A stretch of DNA of 64,000 bases, taken from positions 62,001 through 126,000 of the forward strand of contig NZ_JAEA01000002.1 in assembly GCF_000518665.1 (NCBI RefSeq). Reading direction: 5' to 3'. How positions within the stretch are numbered: the first letter of the stretch is position 1; the number at the start of each line of letters is the position of its first letter. This DNA is from Microvirga flocculans ATCC BAA-817. GTDB lineage: Bacteria > Pseudomonadota > Alphaproteobacteria > Rhizobiales > Beijerinckiaceae. The translations under genes and the position numbers were made by a program. A model generated the notes under the pieces. The model saw nothing but the letters and a program-made list of their open reading frames with translations, did not search any database and was not told where the DNA came from. Below, in pieces: positions 1-8,711 of the stretch.

Positions 1-2
1 TG

Positions 3-1169
3 GGCCAGAGGGCGCTGGATGCGGAGGTTGAGACGCAGGACTTCGTCACCGGTCTTAACGCCGCCAAGGTCGCGATGTCGCGCGGAGACCGCGACGCTAC
101 CCGCCTGATGGCGAAGATCATGGCTCGCCATCAGGTCGTGCTCGACGGCATCGACCGTGTGAGGCTGGAGCGCCGCCTCCGTTTCGAAGCCATGCGCGGC
201 GCCTCGAGTTCCGTTCTGGCGGTTGCGATCATGCATGACCGGGGCGAAGGTGTTCCCGTCGATACGAAGAAGGCGGCTGAATGGTACCTGTGGGCGGCTC
301 GTCTCGGGCATGAACGGGCGATGGCTCACGTGGCCTATGCCTATGGCGTGGGGCGCGGGCTGGAACGCAACGAAGCCGATGCCTTGAAATGGCTCGAAGG
401 CCTCAATGAGGGGCGGCGCCGCAGTACTCTGGTGGAGATGGGATGGGCGCTGTTGCTGGGGACGGAGGGCGTGACTGATGAAGCTGGCGCTCTCAGGTTC
501 TTCGAGAGGGCGGCGGAGCTGCAGTCGGGCGCGGCCTATCAGGTCTCTCTCGAACTCGAACGAGGAACACGCGGCGTTCAAAACAGGGAGATGGCGGATC
601 GTCTGATCCGTTATGCAGCCGAGCGCGGCGATTCCTCCGCGGCCACCCGCTTGGCCCAATCGCTGTCGCGCAGCTCCAGCGTGGAGGATCAGCGATTGGC
701 CATCCGCTGGTACGCGGCCGCCGCTCAGGACAAGGACAATGCCGTTGCCGGGCAAAGCCTCTCGCGCCTTCTGACCGTGCGGCCTGCGGGCGCGCTTGTG
801 CCGGAACTCGTCTCCGCTTTGGAGAGCGCAGCAAGAGCCGGGAATCTTGAAGCGATCCTGGGTATGGCTCATGCCTACGCAGAAGGCATCGGTGTCGATG
901 CCTCTCCGGAGAAGGCCGCAGGCCTGCTGCAGCAGGCGGCCGATAGCGGCCTTCCGGAAGCTCAGTATCGGTTGGGTCTCATGTACAAGTCCGGCTTGGG
1001 GGTTCCTGTCAACCTCGCAAAGGCCATGGCCCTGATGAGCAGCGCCCGGCAGAGCGGATATCCCCTCGCGGCCGTAGCCTTAAGCTCCATGATGGAACCG
1101 GCGGCAGAATCTCCAGCGACCGATCGGGACAGGGCAGAAGGCAGATTGAATCCTGACGGAAAGCAGTGA
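3..1169 (+). CDS. Sel1-like repeat protein, 5' end outside window
   Basis: The frame is open from the first complete codon, so the gene very probably starts upstream; about 388 residues are visible and an internal ATG at 75 need not be the start. The protein is a chain of Sel1-type (TPR-like) helical repeats, recognisable by recurring A-x-x-W-Y-x-x-A-A and G-x-x-x-A-x-x-x-L/Y spacing, for example AAEWYLWAARLGHERAM, AIRWYAAAAQDKDNA and GLPEAQYRLGLMYKSGLG. Such repeats serve as protein-binding scaffolds, often for cell-envelope or exopolysaccharide functions. No signal peptide or membrane segment is visible in the part present. The last 30 residues are polar and low in repeat character. Binding partner and role cannot be read from the sequence. 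It lies 234 bp upstream of two response-regulator genes on the same strand. Confidence 0.85.
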   Translation, partial: GQRALDAEVETQDFVTGLNAAKVAMSRGDRDATRLMAKIMARHQVVLDGIDRVRLERRLRFEAMRGASSSVLAVAIMHDRGEGVPVDTKKAAEWYLWAARLGHERAMAHVAYAYGVGRGLERNEADALKWLEGLNEGRRRSTLVEMGWALLLGTEGVTDEAGALRFFERAAELQSGAAYQVSLELERGTRGVQNREMADRLIRYAAERGDSSAATRLAQSLSRSSSVEDQRLAIRWYAAAAQDKDNAVAGQSLSRLLTVRPAGALVPELVSALESAARAGNLEAILGMAHAYAEGIGVDASPEKAAGLLQQAADSGLPEAQYRLGLMYKSGLGVPVNLAKAMALMSSARQSGYPLAAVALSSMMEPAAESPATDRDRAEGRLNPDGKQ

Positions 1170-1324
1170 GCACCTTGTCGAAAGCAGGGCCGCATGGATA
1201 GTGGATGCGCGTAGAGAAGATGATGGGACAGGAGCTGCGCATTGCATGCCGTCCGATACCTATTCTTCCGCGCTTTTCGCTTCTCTTCGGAGGGATTTTT
1301 TCTCTACCTCCTAATCACGCTTCC

Positions 1325-1380
1325 ATACCTCCTTTTTAGGAATGATTAACTAAACGTTCACTCATACAATTTGGGGTAAT
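1325..1380 (+). promoter_or_regulatory. Upstream element of first LuxR gene, shared with the second
   Basis: An AT-rich stretch just before the first LuxR-type gene contains, in order, ATACCT, a TTTTTA run, AATGATTA, TAAACG and GGGGTAAT. The same order (ATACC, TTTTAA, AATGATTA, AAAACG, GGGTAAT) occurs upstream of the second LuxR gene at about 2418-2464. This shared block probably holds the promoter and a common operator; that function is inferred from conservation between the paralogues. A direct repeat of ATACCTCCT/TACCTCCT spaced about 20 bp (1304-1333) precedes it. Confidence 0.4.
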
Positions 1381-1403
1381 CTCTGCGGTAAAGGCTCCTT
1401 CGC

Positions 1404-2174
1404 ATGTCAAACCTTCTGTCGGTCACCACGGTTCTCGGTTGCAATAATTCCATGCTCCGCGAAGGTTTGCGGCACATTCTCTCGAGCACGCGGTTCAAGC
1501 TGCACCCGGAAAATCTCACGCGCGGAGATTTCAGTCTGGGCGACGAGCATGGAGGATCCTCGATCCTCTTCATTCTCGACAGGAATCTTTACGCGTCAGG
1601 GATCGCCAGGGCGGTTTCGGCCTTGCGACAGCATCATGCGCAGGCGCGTATCGTCGTCCTTTCCGACGCGTTCGACTTGGACGACATGAAAGAAGCCTTC
1701 CAATCCGGAGCTGATGGGTATTGCCTGGCCACGACCGGATGTGAGGCTCTCATCAAGTACCTCGACCTCGTGATGCTGGGAGAGATCGTCTTCCCTTCGG
1801 CCGCTTTTCTTTCATCGCTCTCGTCGCCGGCTTCAGAGACAAGCCTGCGCAGGGAGATGCCGTCCAGCAGGATGTCGCCCGCGCCGGTTGCCGCGGCACA
1901 GGAAACTCACGACTCGCCCATCCGGACCCTGTCGAGCCGAGAGGCGGAAATCCTGCAATGCCTGATGCAGGGCGCCCCCAACAAGGTGATCGCCCGCAAG
2001 CTCGATGTCGCCGAGGCTACGGTCAAGGTGCATATCAAGGCCATCCTTCGCAAGATCCGCGTGGCCAACCGGACGCAGGCAGCCATGTGGGCGGTCAACC
2101 ATTTCTCCGCTGGCGGAACGGATGACTCATTGATCCCGTCGGGAGAGAAACTGGCGGCGCATGGCCTGCGTTAG
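1404..2174 (+). CDS. LuxR-family response regulator with atypical receiver domain
   Basis: The 256-residue protein has a NarL/FixJ layout: a receiver-like domain (about residues 7-135), a low-complexity linker, and a C-terminal LuxR helix-turn-helix (about 175-235) with LSSREAEILQCLMQG and the recognition-helix region EATVKVHIKAILRKI. The receiver keeps a candidate phospho-acceptor Asp59 (in ILFILD), but the usual acidic pair before the REGL motif is Cys13-Asn14 and the conserved Lys is replaced by Ala109. It may therefore not be switched by ordinary phosphorylation. It is a DNA-binding transcription factor of unknown targets. A paralogue lies 376 bp downstream on the same strand. No cognate histidine kinase is in the window. 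Confidence 0.85.
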   Translation: MSNLLSVTTVLGCNNSMLREGLRHILSSTRFKLHPENLTRGDFSLGDEHGGSSILFILDRNLYASGIARAVSALRQHHAQARIVVLSDAFDLDDMKEAFQSGADGYCLATTGCEALIKYLDLVMLGEIVFPSAAFLSSLSSPASETSLRREMPSSRMSPAPVAAAQETHDSPIRTLSSREAEILQCLMQGAPNKVIARKLDVAEATVKVHIKAILRKIRVANRTQAAMWAVNHFSAGGTDDSLIPSGEKLAAHGLR

Positions 2175-2550
2175 GGAACTCGTTTTTGAAAGGTGCGGCC
2201 CGGAAACGACCTATCTTCGCCGCTCGAGGTCTCGATAACGTCCGTTTTGTTCTTTGGATCGGGAGTAGACTTTGCAGAGCACTTAGAATGGATTCGGGCT
2301 CGCATTTCGATGAACGAGTTCTTGAAGCTTCCTAAGAGCGCTCCATAATTCCGGTTCACGCCGCTTCAATAAGTAATGCCTGGATAGTAAAAATGAAACG
2401 ATATCAAGTAACTTGTCTATACCTTTTAATTAATGATTATTAAAACGATTTGAATGGGTAATGATTGTCGGGAATAAGATTATAAGCTAAAGATCTCGAA
2501 AGAAATTTTATTATTTGCCTGACCGAATCAAGACCAGAAAGGCATCTGCG
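2175..2550. other. AT-rich intergenic region between the two LuxR genes
   Basis: This 376-bp gap is clearly more AT-rich than the surrounding genes, most strongly at 2395-2515. It contains the element shared with the upstream region of the first LuxR gene (about 2418-2464) and no convincing open reading frame or RNA gene. A short minus-strand frame at 2171-2359 has no ribosome binding site and no family resemblance. The most likely content is the regulatory region of the second LuxR gene. Confidence 0.5.
2418..2468 (+). promoter_or_regulatory. Upstream element of second LuxR gene
   Basis: The stretch carries ATACC, TTTTAATT, AATGATTA, AAAACG and GGGTAATGATTG in the same order and similar spacing as the block at 1325-1380. 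Because the two downstream genes are paralogues, a common regulator or autoregulation is plausible. The function is inferred; the sequence similarity is visible directly. Confidence 0.4.
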
Positions 2551-3372
2551 ATGCGGAACACCTACGATCTTGATAACCTTCCTCATCCAGGCGCTTCATC
2601 GGCTAAAGACGTAGCCTATTCAAGGTATATGGAACTGGCGCGCTCGGTTGAGCCCTCACCCTCCGAATTTGCAGCGGCGCGTGCGATCCGAACGCTTCTC
2701 GTGGAGCCCAACGCTCTCCTGAGGGAGGGCTTGAGACGAATCCTCTCCGAAACGCTCTACGCGCCCTCGGTCGCGGCGGCGAGCATCGACGAGGTCCGTG
2801 CAGCCTATGGCCCCGACAACGGAGCGGTCGTGCTGATTACGGATGCAAGCCGCGACCATGAGGAAACCTGTCGTAAGGCCAAACTCGTGAAGGAGCAGAA
2901 TGCGAACGCCAAAGTGGTGATGCTGGTCGAGCAATACGACCTGACCCAAGCTCTGTCGGCGTTCCGGGCAGGTGCTGATGCCTACCTTAAAAAGTCCATT
3001 TCCTGCGAAGTTCTCGTCAAGTCTCTCGATCTCGTGATGCTTGGGGAGGCGATTTTCCCTGGCGCAATCCTCGGTCTCCTGCAGGAAGAGGAAGTCCGGA
3101 CGGAGCGGTCCAAGGAGGATCGGTCCGGCGACGAGGTGCAGGAGGGAATCACGCCCACGAAAGGCCTTTCCGTTCGCGAGACGGTCATCCTGCGGTGCCT
3201 GATGGACGGCGACTCGAACAAGATCATCGCCCGCAAATTCGACATCACGGAAGCGACCGTGAAGGTTCACGTCAAGGCGATCCTGCGAAAGATCCAAGCC
3301 AAGAACCGCACGCAAGCGGCAATCTGGGCCGCAAGCCACTTGTCTGCAAATCCCAAGTCTTCCGCCAGCTGA
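2551..3372 (+). CDS. LuxR-family response regulator, paralogue of preceding gene
   Basis: The protein has 273 residues from the ATG at 2551, which is preceded by AGAAAGG at suitable spacing; a TTG at 2515 would add 12 residues but has a weaker site. A variable N-terminal extension (1-45) precedes a receiver-like domain (about 48-175) and a LuxR helix-turn-helix (about 205-262, EATVKVHVKAILRKI). Asp98 can serve as phospho-acceptor and the Lys148/149 position is kept, but the acidic pair is Glu52-Pro53. It closely matches the upstream regulator in the helix-turn-helix and in DLVMLGE before the linker, so the two arose by duplication. Targets are unknown. Confidence 0.85.
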   Translation: MRNTYDLDNLPHPGASSAKDVAYSRYMELARSVEPSPSEFAAARAIRTLLVEPNALLREGLRRILSETLYAPSVAAASIDEVRAAYGPDNGAVVLITDASRDHEETCRKAKLVKEQNANAKVVMLVEQYDLTQALSAFRAGADAYLKKSISCEVLVKSLDLVMLGEAIFPGAILGLLQEEEVRTERSKEDRSGDEVQEGITPTKGLSVRETVILRCLMDGDSNKIIARKFDITEATVKVHVKAILRKIQAKNRTQAAIWAASHLSANPKSSAS

Positions 3373-3410
3373 CGGCGCTGGCAGGGCTTGAAGGGGCGTC
3401 CTTGATGGGA

Positions 3411-3436
3411 GGCAGCGGGGTCCGCTGCCCTTATAG
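3411..3436 (+). terminator. Possible terminator after second LuxR gene
   Basis: Perfect 8-bp arms GGCAGCGG and CCGCTGCC enclose a 3-base loop and are followed by CTTATA. The U-run is weak, so this is only a candidate. Confidence 0.3.
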
Positions 3437-3506
3437 GCTTGCGGACTTGAGCGCATTGTCTGTGGGCTCCCGCTGCAATTCATCTTGGTTACCGCAGTGA
3501 TCCAGA

Positions 3507-3547
3507 GCCATTTCGGGAAAAAGCAGGAACCGTTTTCCTGAAATGGC
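3507..3547. repeat. REP-like palindrome between convergent genes
   Basis: The arms GCCATTTCgGGAAAA and TTTTCCtGAAATGGC form a long hairpin with a short central loop. It lies between the converging second LuxR gene and the GMC oxidoreductase gene. The GGAAAA...TTTTCC core resembles dispersed palindromes common in Rhizobiales genomes, and it might also act as a bidirectional terminator. Confidence 0.5.
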
Positions 3548-3600
3548 GGCAGGCAAGGCCTTGTGGTGCGGCGTGCGATGCCACGAAAATGCGAACGGCT

Positions 3601-5241
3601 TTAAGCGGAGCGCAGCGCCGGCCTGGATGCCTGAGCTTGATCCTCCAGGATCATCGCGGCGCCCTTGTCGGCGATCATGAGCGTTGGCGAATTCGTGTTG
3701 CCGCTCGTGATGGTCGGCATGATCGACGCATCGATCACCCGCAGCCCTTCGATGCCGCGAACGCGCAGGCGCTCATCCGTCACGGCCATCGGATCGCTGT
3801 CGATTCCCATCCTGGCCGTACCCACAGGGTGGAATATCGTGGTTCCGATGTCGCGTGCTCCATTCAGAAGCTCTGCATCGGTCGTCAGCTGAGCGCCTGG
3901 CTTGTACTCCTCGGGGCGATACTTTTGGAGTGCGGGCATCGCGACGATGCGTCGTACCAGACGCAGGGCATCGACGGCGACCTGCTGGTCTTCCTGCGTC
4001 GAGAGGTAATTCGGGCGGATGGAGGGGAGATCGCCCGCCGTGCCGCTGCGAATTCGAACGCTTCCCCGGCTGGTGGGGCGCAGGTTGCAGACGCTGGCCG
4101 TAAAGGCGGGGAAGGGATGCGGGTCTTCGCCGAACTTGTCCAGGGAAAGCGGCTGGATGTGAAACTGGAGATTCGGGGTGGCGTAGTCCGGGGACGAGCG
4201 GGTGAAGGCCCCAAGCTGCGAAGGCGCCATGGTGAGCGGCCCCCGGCGAAAGAGCGCGTATTCGAGCGCCATCTGCCCTTTTCTGACGAGCGAACGGTAT
4301 TCCTCGTTCAGCGTCCGCACGCCGCTGACCTTGTAGATGGGGCGCAGCTGCAGATGGTCCTGCAGGTTTTCTCCCACCCCCGGCAGGTGATGGACGACGT
4401 CGATGCCGTGCTCCTGCAGCAGGGCGCCGTTGCCGATGCCTGACAGTTGCAGAAGCTGGGGCGAGGCGATGGCGCCTGCGGAGAGCACGACCTCCTTGCG
4501 GGCGAGAATGCGCCTCAGGCTGCCGTTCTGCAGGATTTCCACGCCGATGGCGCGCCTCCCTTCGAACAGGATGCGCGTGGCATGGGCGTGGGTTTCGACT
4601 TTCAGGTTCGGGCGCGACAAGGCCGGCTTGAGGAAGCCGCGCGCGGAGGACCAGCGCCGCCCGTTCTTCTGGTTGACGTGAAAATAGGAGATGCCCTCGT
4701 TGCTGCCCGTGTTGAAATCGCTCACACGGGGAATCCCGGCCTCGGCGGCGGCCTCGATGAAGGAATCGAGGATTTCCCAGCGCACCCGGGGCGCTTCCAC
4801 GCGCCATTCACCGCCGGTGCCGTGATGCTCACCGGCGCCGAGATAATGGTCCAGGTGCTGGCGGAAGATCGGCCTGACATCGTCCCAGCCCCAGCCTGTA
4901 AGCCCCATCTGGCGCCAGTTGTCGTAATCCTCCCGTTGGCCGCGCATGTAGATCATCGCATTGATGGCCGAGCAGCCGCCGAGAACCTTGCCGCGCGGGT
5001 AATTCAGGACACGGCCGTTCAGTCCTGCCTCGGCTTCGGTCTTGAACATCCAGTCGGCGCGGGGATTGCCGATCGCGAAGAGGTAGCCGACCGGAATGTG
5101 AAACCAGATCCAGTTGTCCTTGCCGCCGGCTTCCAGGAGGCAGACAGCGTTCCGGGGATCCCTGGACAGGCGGTTGGCGAGCACGCAGCCCGCCGAACCT
5201 GCGCCGATGATGACATAGTCGAATGTCGTGGTGTCTGACAT
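3601..5241 (-). CDS. GMC-family FAD-dependent oxidoreductase (choline/alcohol dehydrogenase type)
   Basis: The protein has 546 residues, the normal length for the family. The N-terminus carries the FAD dinucleotide-binding motif IIGAGSAGCVLANRLS (Gly13, Gly15, Gly18) and the GMC signature region PRGKVLGGCSAINAMIYMRG. The C-terminus has HPVGTARMG (His about 471) and TSGNTNSPTLMIADKGA (Asn about 515), matching the His/Asn pair of the active site. The family oxidises primary alcohols, choline or polyethylene glycols to aldehydes; the substrate cannot be fixed from sequence. No signal peptide is seen, so it is probably cytoplasmic. It is the last gene of the minus-strand ABC uptake operon (62 bp after livM), which suggests that it acts on the imported compound. 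Confidence 0.85.
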   Translation of the reverse strand: MSDTTTFDYVIIGAGSAGCVLANRLSRDPRNAVCLLEAGGKDNWIWFHIPVGYLFAIGNPRADWMFKTEAEAGLNGRVLNYPRGKVLGGCSAINAMIYMRGQREDYDNWRQMGLTGWGWDDVRPIFRQHLDHYLGAGEHHGTGGEWRVEAPRVRWEILDSFIEAAAEAGIPRVSDFNTGSNEGISYFHVNQKNGRRWSSARGFLKPALSRPNLKVETHAHATRILFEGRRAIGVEILQNGSLRRILARKEVVLSAGAIASPQLLQLSGIGNGALLQEHGIDVVHHLPGVGENLQDHLQLRPIYKVSGVRTLNEEYRSLVRKGQMALEYALFRRGPLTMAPSQLGAFTRSSPDYATPNLQFHIQPLSLDKFGEDPHPFPAFTASVCNLRPTSRGSVRIRSGTAGDLPSIRPNYLSTQEDQQVAVDALRLVRRIVAMPALQKYRPEEYKPGAQLTTDAELLNGARDIGTTIFHPVGTARMGIDSDPMAVTDERLRVRGIEGLRVIDASIMPTITSGNTNSPTLMIADKGAAMILEDQAQASRPALRSA

Positions 5242-5303
5242 GGGTGTCTCGATCGAAGAGAGCGGCGCTCACGGTCGCGCCAACCGAACTCATCATGCAT
5301 GCT

Positions 5304-6278
5304 CTATGCGGATTGCTTTGACTTGCGCTTCGTCAATTCCATGATCTCGCCGACGATGCCGCGGCGGAAGAGCAGGACGCAGACCACGAAGATGATGCCG
5401 ATCAGCACCGTCACGGGGAAGTCGGAGGCGGCGAGATAGTTCTGGAGCGCGATCACGAAGCCGGCGCCGACGATGGGGCCGATCAGCGTGCCGATGCCGC
5501 CGAGAAGCGTCATCAGGATCACCTCGCCCGACATCTGCCATTGCACGTCGGTGAGGGTCGCGAACTGGAAGACGATGGCCTTCGTGCCGCCCGCCAGCCC
5601 CGCCAGGGCGGCCGACATGACGAAAGCGCCGAGCTTGTAGCGGTCCACCCGGTAGCCCAGCGAGATTGCCCGCCGCTCGTTCTCGCGGATGGCCTTGAGG
5701 ATGTTGCCGAAGGGCGAGTGCACGATGCGCCAGATGGCGAAGAAGCCGAACAGGAAGATGGCCAGCGTGACATAGTACATCGCCAGGGGCTGGTTCAGGT
5801 CGATGATGCCGAGCAGATGTCCGCGGGGAACCCCCTGGATGCCGTCCTCGCCATGGGTGAAAGGGACCTGCAGGCAGATGAAGGCGAACATCTGCGACAG
5901 GGCGAGCGTGATCATGGCGAAGTAGATGCCCTGGCGGCGGATGGCCAGGAATCCGATCACGAAGCCCATGGCGGCTGCTCCGGCCATGCCGAGCAGGATG
6001 GACGTCAAAGGCTCCCAGCCCCAGACCTTGGCGGCATGGGCCGTGAAATAGGCGGCTCCGCCGAAGAAGGCTGCATGGCCGAAGGAGAGCAGCCCAACAT
6101 AGCCGATGAGCAGGTTGAACGCGCAGGCGAAGAGAGCGAAGCAGAGAATGCTCATCAGGAGCACGGGGTAGAAGAAGAACGGCGCTGCCATCAGGGCCGC
6201 GACGACCACTGCGCCGATCACCATGGAGGAGGTGCGCAGCTTCGGCTGCTCCGCGAGATATTGGGTTCCGACAGCCAT
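5304..6278 (-). CDS. livM: Branched-chain-type ABC transporter permease LivM
   Basis: This 324-residue integral membrane protein carries the LivM/LivH permease pattern, including LIGYVGLLSFGHAAFFGGAAY, where the conserved GHAAFF loop contacts the ATPase, and repeated hydrophobic helices through the whole length. It forms the transmembrane channel with the LivH partner. The start codon lies 4 bp after the livH stop, so the genes are co-transcribed and probably coupled. The C-terminus ends in a basic tail (TKRKSK). The substrate may be a branched-chain amino acid, an amide, urea or an aromatic acid; this family is broad and the adjacent GMC oxidoreductase hints at a non-amino-acid ligand. Confidence 0.9.
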   Translation of the reverse strand: MAVGTQYLAEQPKLRTSSMVIGAVVVAALMAAPFFFYPVLLMSILCFALFACAFNLLIGYVGLLSFGHAAFFGGAAYFTAHAAKVWGWEPLTSILLGMAGAAAMGFVIGFLAIRRQGIYFAMITLALSQMFAFICLQVPFTHGEDGIQGVPRGHLLGIIDLNQPLAMYYVTLAIFLFGFFAIWRIVHSPFGNILKAIRENERRAISLGYRVDRYKLGAFVMSAALAGLAGGTKAIVFQFATLTDVQWQMSGEVILMTLLGGIGTLIGPIVGAGFVIALQNYLAASDFPVTVLIGIIFVVCVLLFRRGIVGEIMELTKRKSKQSA

Positions 6279-6282
6279 GATT

Positions 6283-7170
6283 TTACTCCTCCCGCCCGAA
6301 GAGCCCTGCCGGCCTGACGAGCAGAACGATAGCCATGATCACAAAGATAACGATGCTCGAGGCTTCCGGGTAGAAGACCTTCGTCAGTCCCTCGAGCACG
6401 CCGAGCACATAGCCGGTCACGATGGCGCCCAGGATCGAGCCCATGCCGCCGACGACGACCACCGCGAAGACGATGATGATGAGGTTCGAGCCCATGAGCG
6501 GGCTGACTTGGTAGATCGGCGCGGCGAGAACGCCGGCGAGCGCGGCCAGCGCCGCGCCAAGGCCGTAGGTGAGGGTCAGAAGCAGCGGCACGTTCACGCC
6601 GAAGGCCTGGACCAGCGTGGCGTTTTCCGTCGCGGCCCGCAGGTAGGCCCCGAGCCGCGTCTTTTCGATGAGAAGCCATGTGCCGAGGCAGATGACGAGG
6701 GATGCGACGACCACCCAGCCACGGTAGATCGGCATGAACATGAAGCCGAGATTGAGGGCGCCCGTCAGCTGCGCAGGCGCGGCATAGGGCTGCCCGGCGG
6801 CTCCGAACCAGTAGCGGAAAGCGCCTTCGAGAATGAGGGCGAGGCCGAAGGTCAGGAGGAGGCCGTAGAGCGGGTCGATGCCGTAGAGACGGCTCAGCAT
6901 GGTGCGTTCGATCACGACCGCGACTGCGCCGACGATCAGGGGCGCCAGAACGAGGGCGAGCCAATAGCCGATGCCTGCGTAGGACAGGAGCAGGTAGGCC
7001 GCGAAAGCCCCGAGCATGTATTGGGCGCCATGGGCGAAATTGATGATCCGCAGCAGGCCGAAGATCACGGCCAGGCCGAGGCTCAGCATGGCATAGAACG
7101 AACCGTTGATCAGGCCGATGAGGATCTGGCCGTAGAGGGCAGGGGCGGGAACGCCGAAAATCGTGCTCAT
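6283..7170 (-). CDS. livH: Branched-chain-type ABC transporter permease LivH
   Basis: This 295-residue membrane protein has the LivH signature NGSFYAMLSLGLAVIFGLLR near residue 25 and INFAHGAQYMLGAF, with about eight predicted helices. With LivM it forms the heterodimeric permease of a high-affinity uptake system in the inner membrane. It lies 6 bp downstream of livF and 4 bp upstream of livM in the same operon. Length and motif order are normal for the family; the transported compound is not determined. Confidence 0.9.
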   Translation of the reverse strand: MSTIFGVPAPALYGQILIGLINGSFYAMLSLGLAVIFGLLRIINFAHGAQYMLGAFAAYLLLSYAGIGYWLALVLAPLIVGAVAVVIERTMLSRLYGIDPLYGLLLTFGLALILEGAFRYWFGAAGQPYAAPAQLTGALNLGFMFMPIYRGWVVVASLVICLGTWLLIEKTRLGAYLRAATENATLVQAFGVNVPLLLTLTYGLGAALAALAGVLAAPIYQVSPLMGSNLIIIVFAVVVVGGMGSILGAIVTGYVLGVLEGLTKVFYPEASSIVIFVIMAIVLLVRPAGLFGREE

Positions 7171-7176
7171 GATGCT

Positions 7177-7876
7177 CTACACCCCAAGAACTTCGTGCAG
7201 CTCGTCCATGCGCGCATCGAGCTCGTGCCCGGGAAACGCGTTCACCATGCGCCCGTCCTCCATGAGGTAGAAGCGGTCGGCGACCTTCCGGGCGAAACGG
7301 AAATTCTGCTCGACGAGAAGGATCGTCATGCCGCGCTTCTTGAGTTCCACCAGGACGTCGCCGATGCGCTGGACGATCACGGGCGCAAGGCCTTCCGTCG
7401 GCTCGTCGAGAAGAATGATCTTGGCCCCCGTGCGCAGCACGCGGGCGATGGCGAGCATCTGCTGCTCGCCGCCCGACAGCTTCGTGCCCTGGCTCGATCT
7501 CCTCTCATGGAGATTGGGAAAGAGCGTGTAGATTTCCTCCACGCTCATGCCGCCCTCCGCCACGGTGGGGGGCAGCATGAGATTCTCGGAGACGTTGAGG
7601 CTCGCGAAGATGCCGCGCTCCTCCGGGACATAGCCGAGCCCGGCTTTGGCGACCTTGTGCAGCGGCAGCCCCAGAAGGTCACGGCCGCGCAGGCGGATCA
7701 CGCCCTCGCGGCGGCGCAGGATGCCCATGATCGCCCGCAGCGTCGTGGTCTTGCCCGCGCCGTTGCGGCCCAGAAGCGTAACGGTTTCACCTTCACGGAT
7801 GTCGAGATCGACACCGTGCAGGACGTGGCTCTCGCCGTACCAGGCGTTGAGGCCACGCACTTCGAGAAGAGGAGCG

Positions 7877-7884
<8 letters not shown>
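7177..7884 (-). CDS. livF: ABC transporter ATP-binding protein LivF
   Basis: This 235-residue ATPase has Walker A GRNGAGKTTTLRAIMG (about residues 38-53), the signature LSGGEQQMLAIARVL and Walker B IILLDEPTEGLAP. The short length and the EGLAP after Walker B are typical of LivF. It pairs with LivG to energise the LivHM permease on the cytoplasmic face. Its start overlaps the 3' end of livG by 8 bp, which implies translational coupling. Confidence 0.93.
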
Positions 7885-8635
<751 letters not shown>

Positions 8636-8672
8636 AGGGTGAGGCCGAAACTCTCTCGATGAGACGACAGCG

Positions 8673-8700
8673 GAGGCGGACGGCTCATGCCGTCCGCCTC
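8673..8700 (-). promoter_or_regulatory. Intercistronic stem-loop between binding-protein and livG genes
   Basis: Perfect 12-bp arms GAGGCGGACGGC and GCCGTCCGCCTC enclose a 4-base loop directly after the binding-protein stop codon. There is no U-run. Such structures commonly stabilise the upstream mRNA so that the binding protein is made in excess over the membrane parts; that role is inferred. Confidence 0.55.
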
Positions 8701-8711
8701 GTGCGCAAGGA

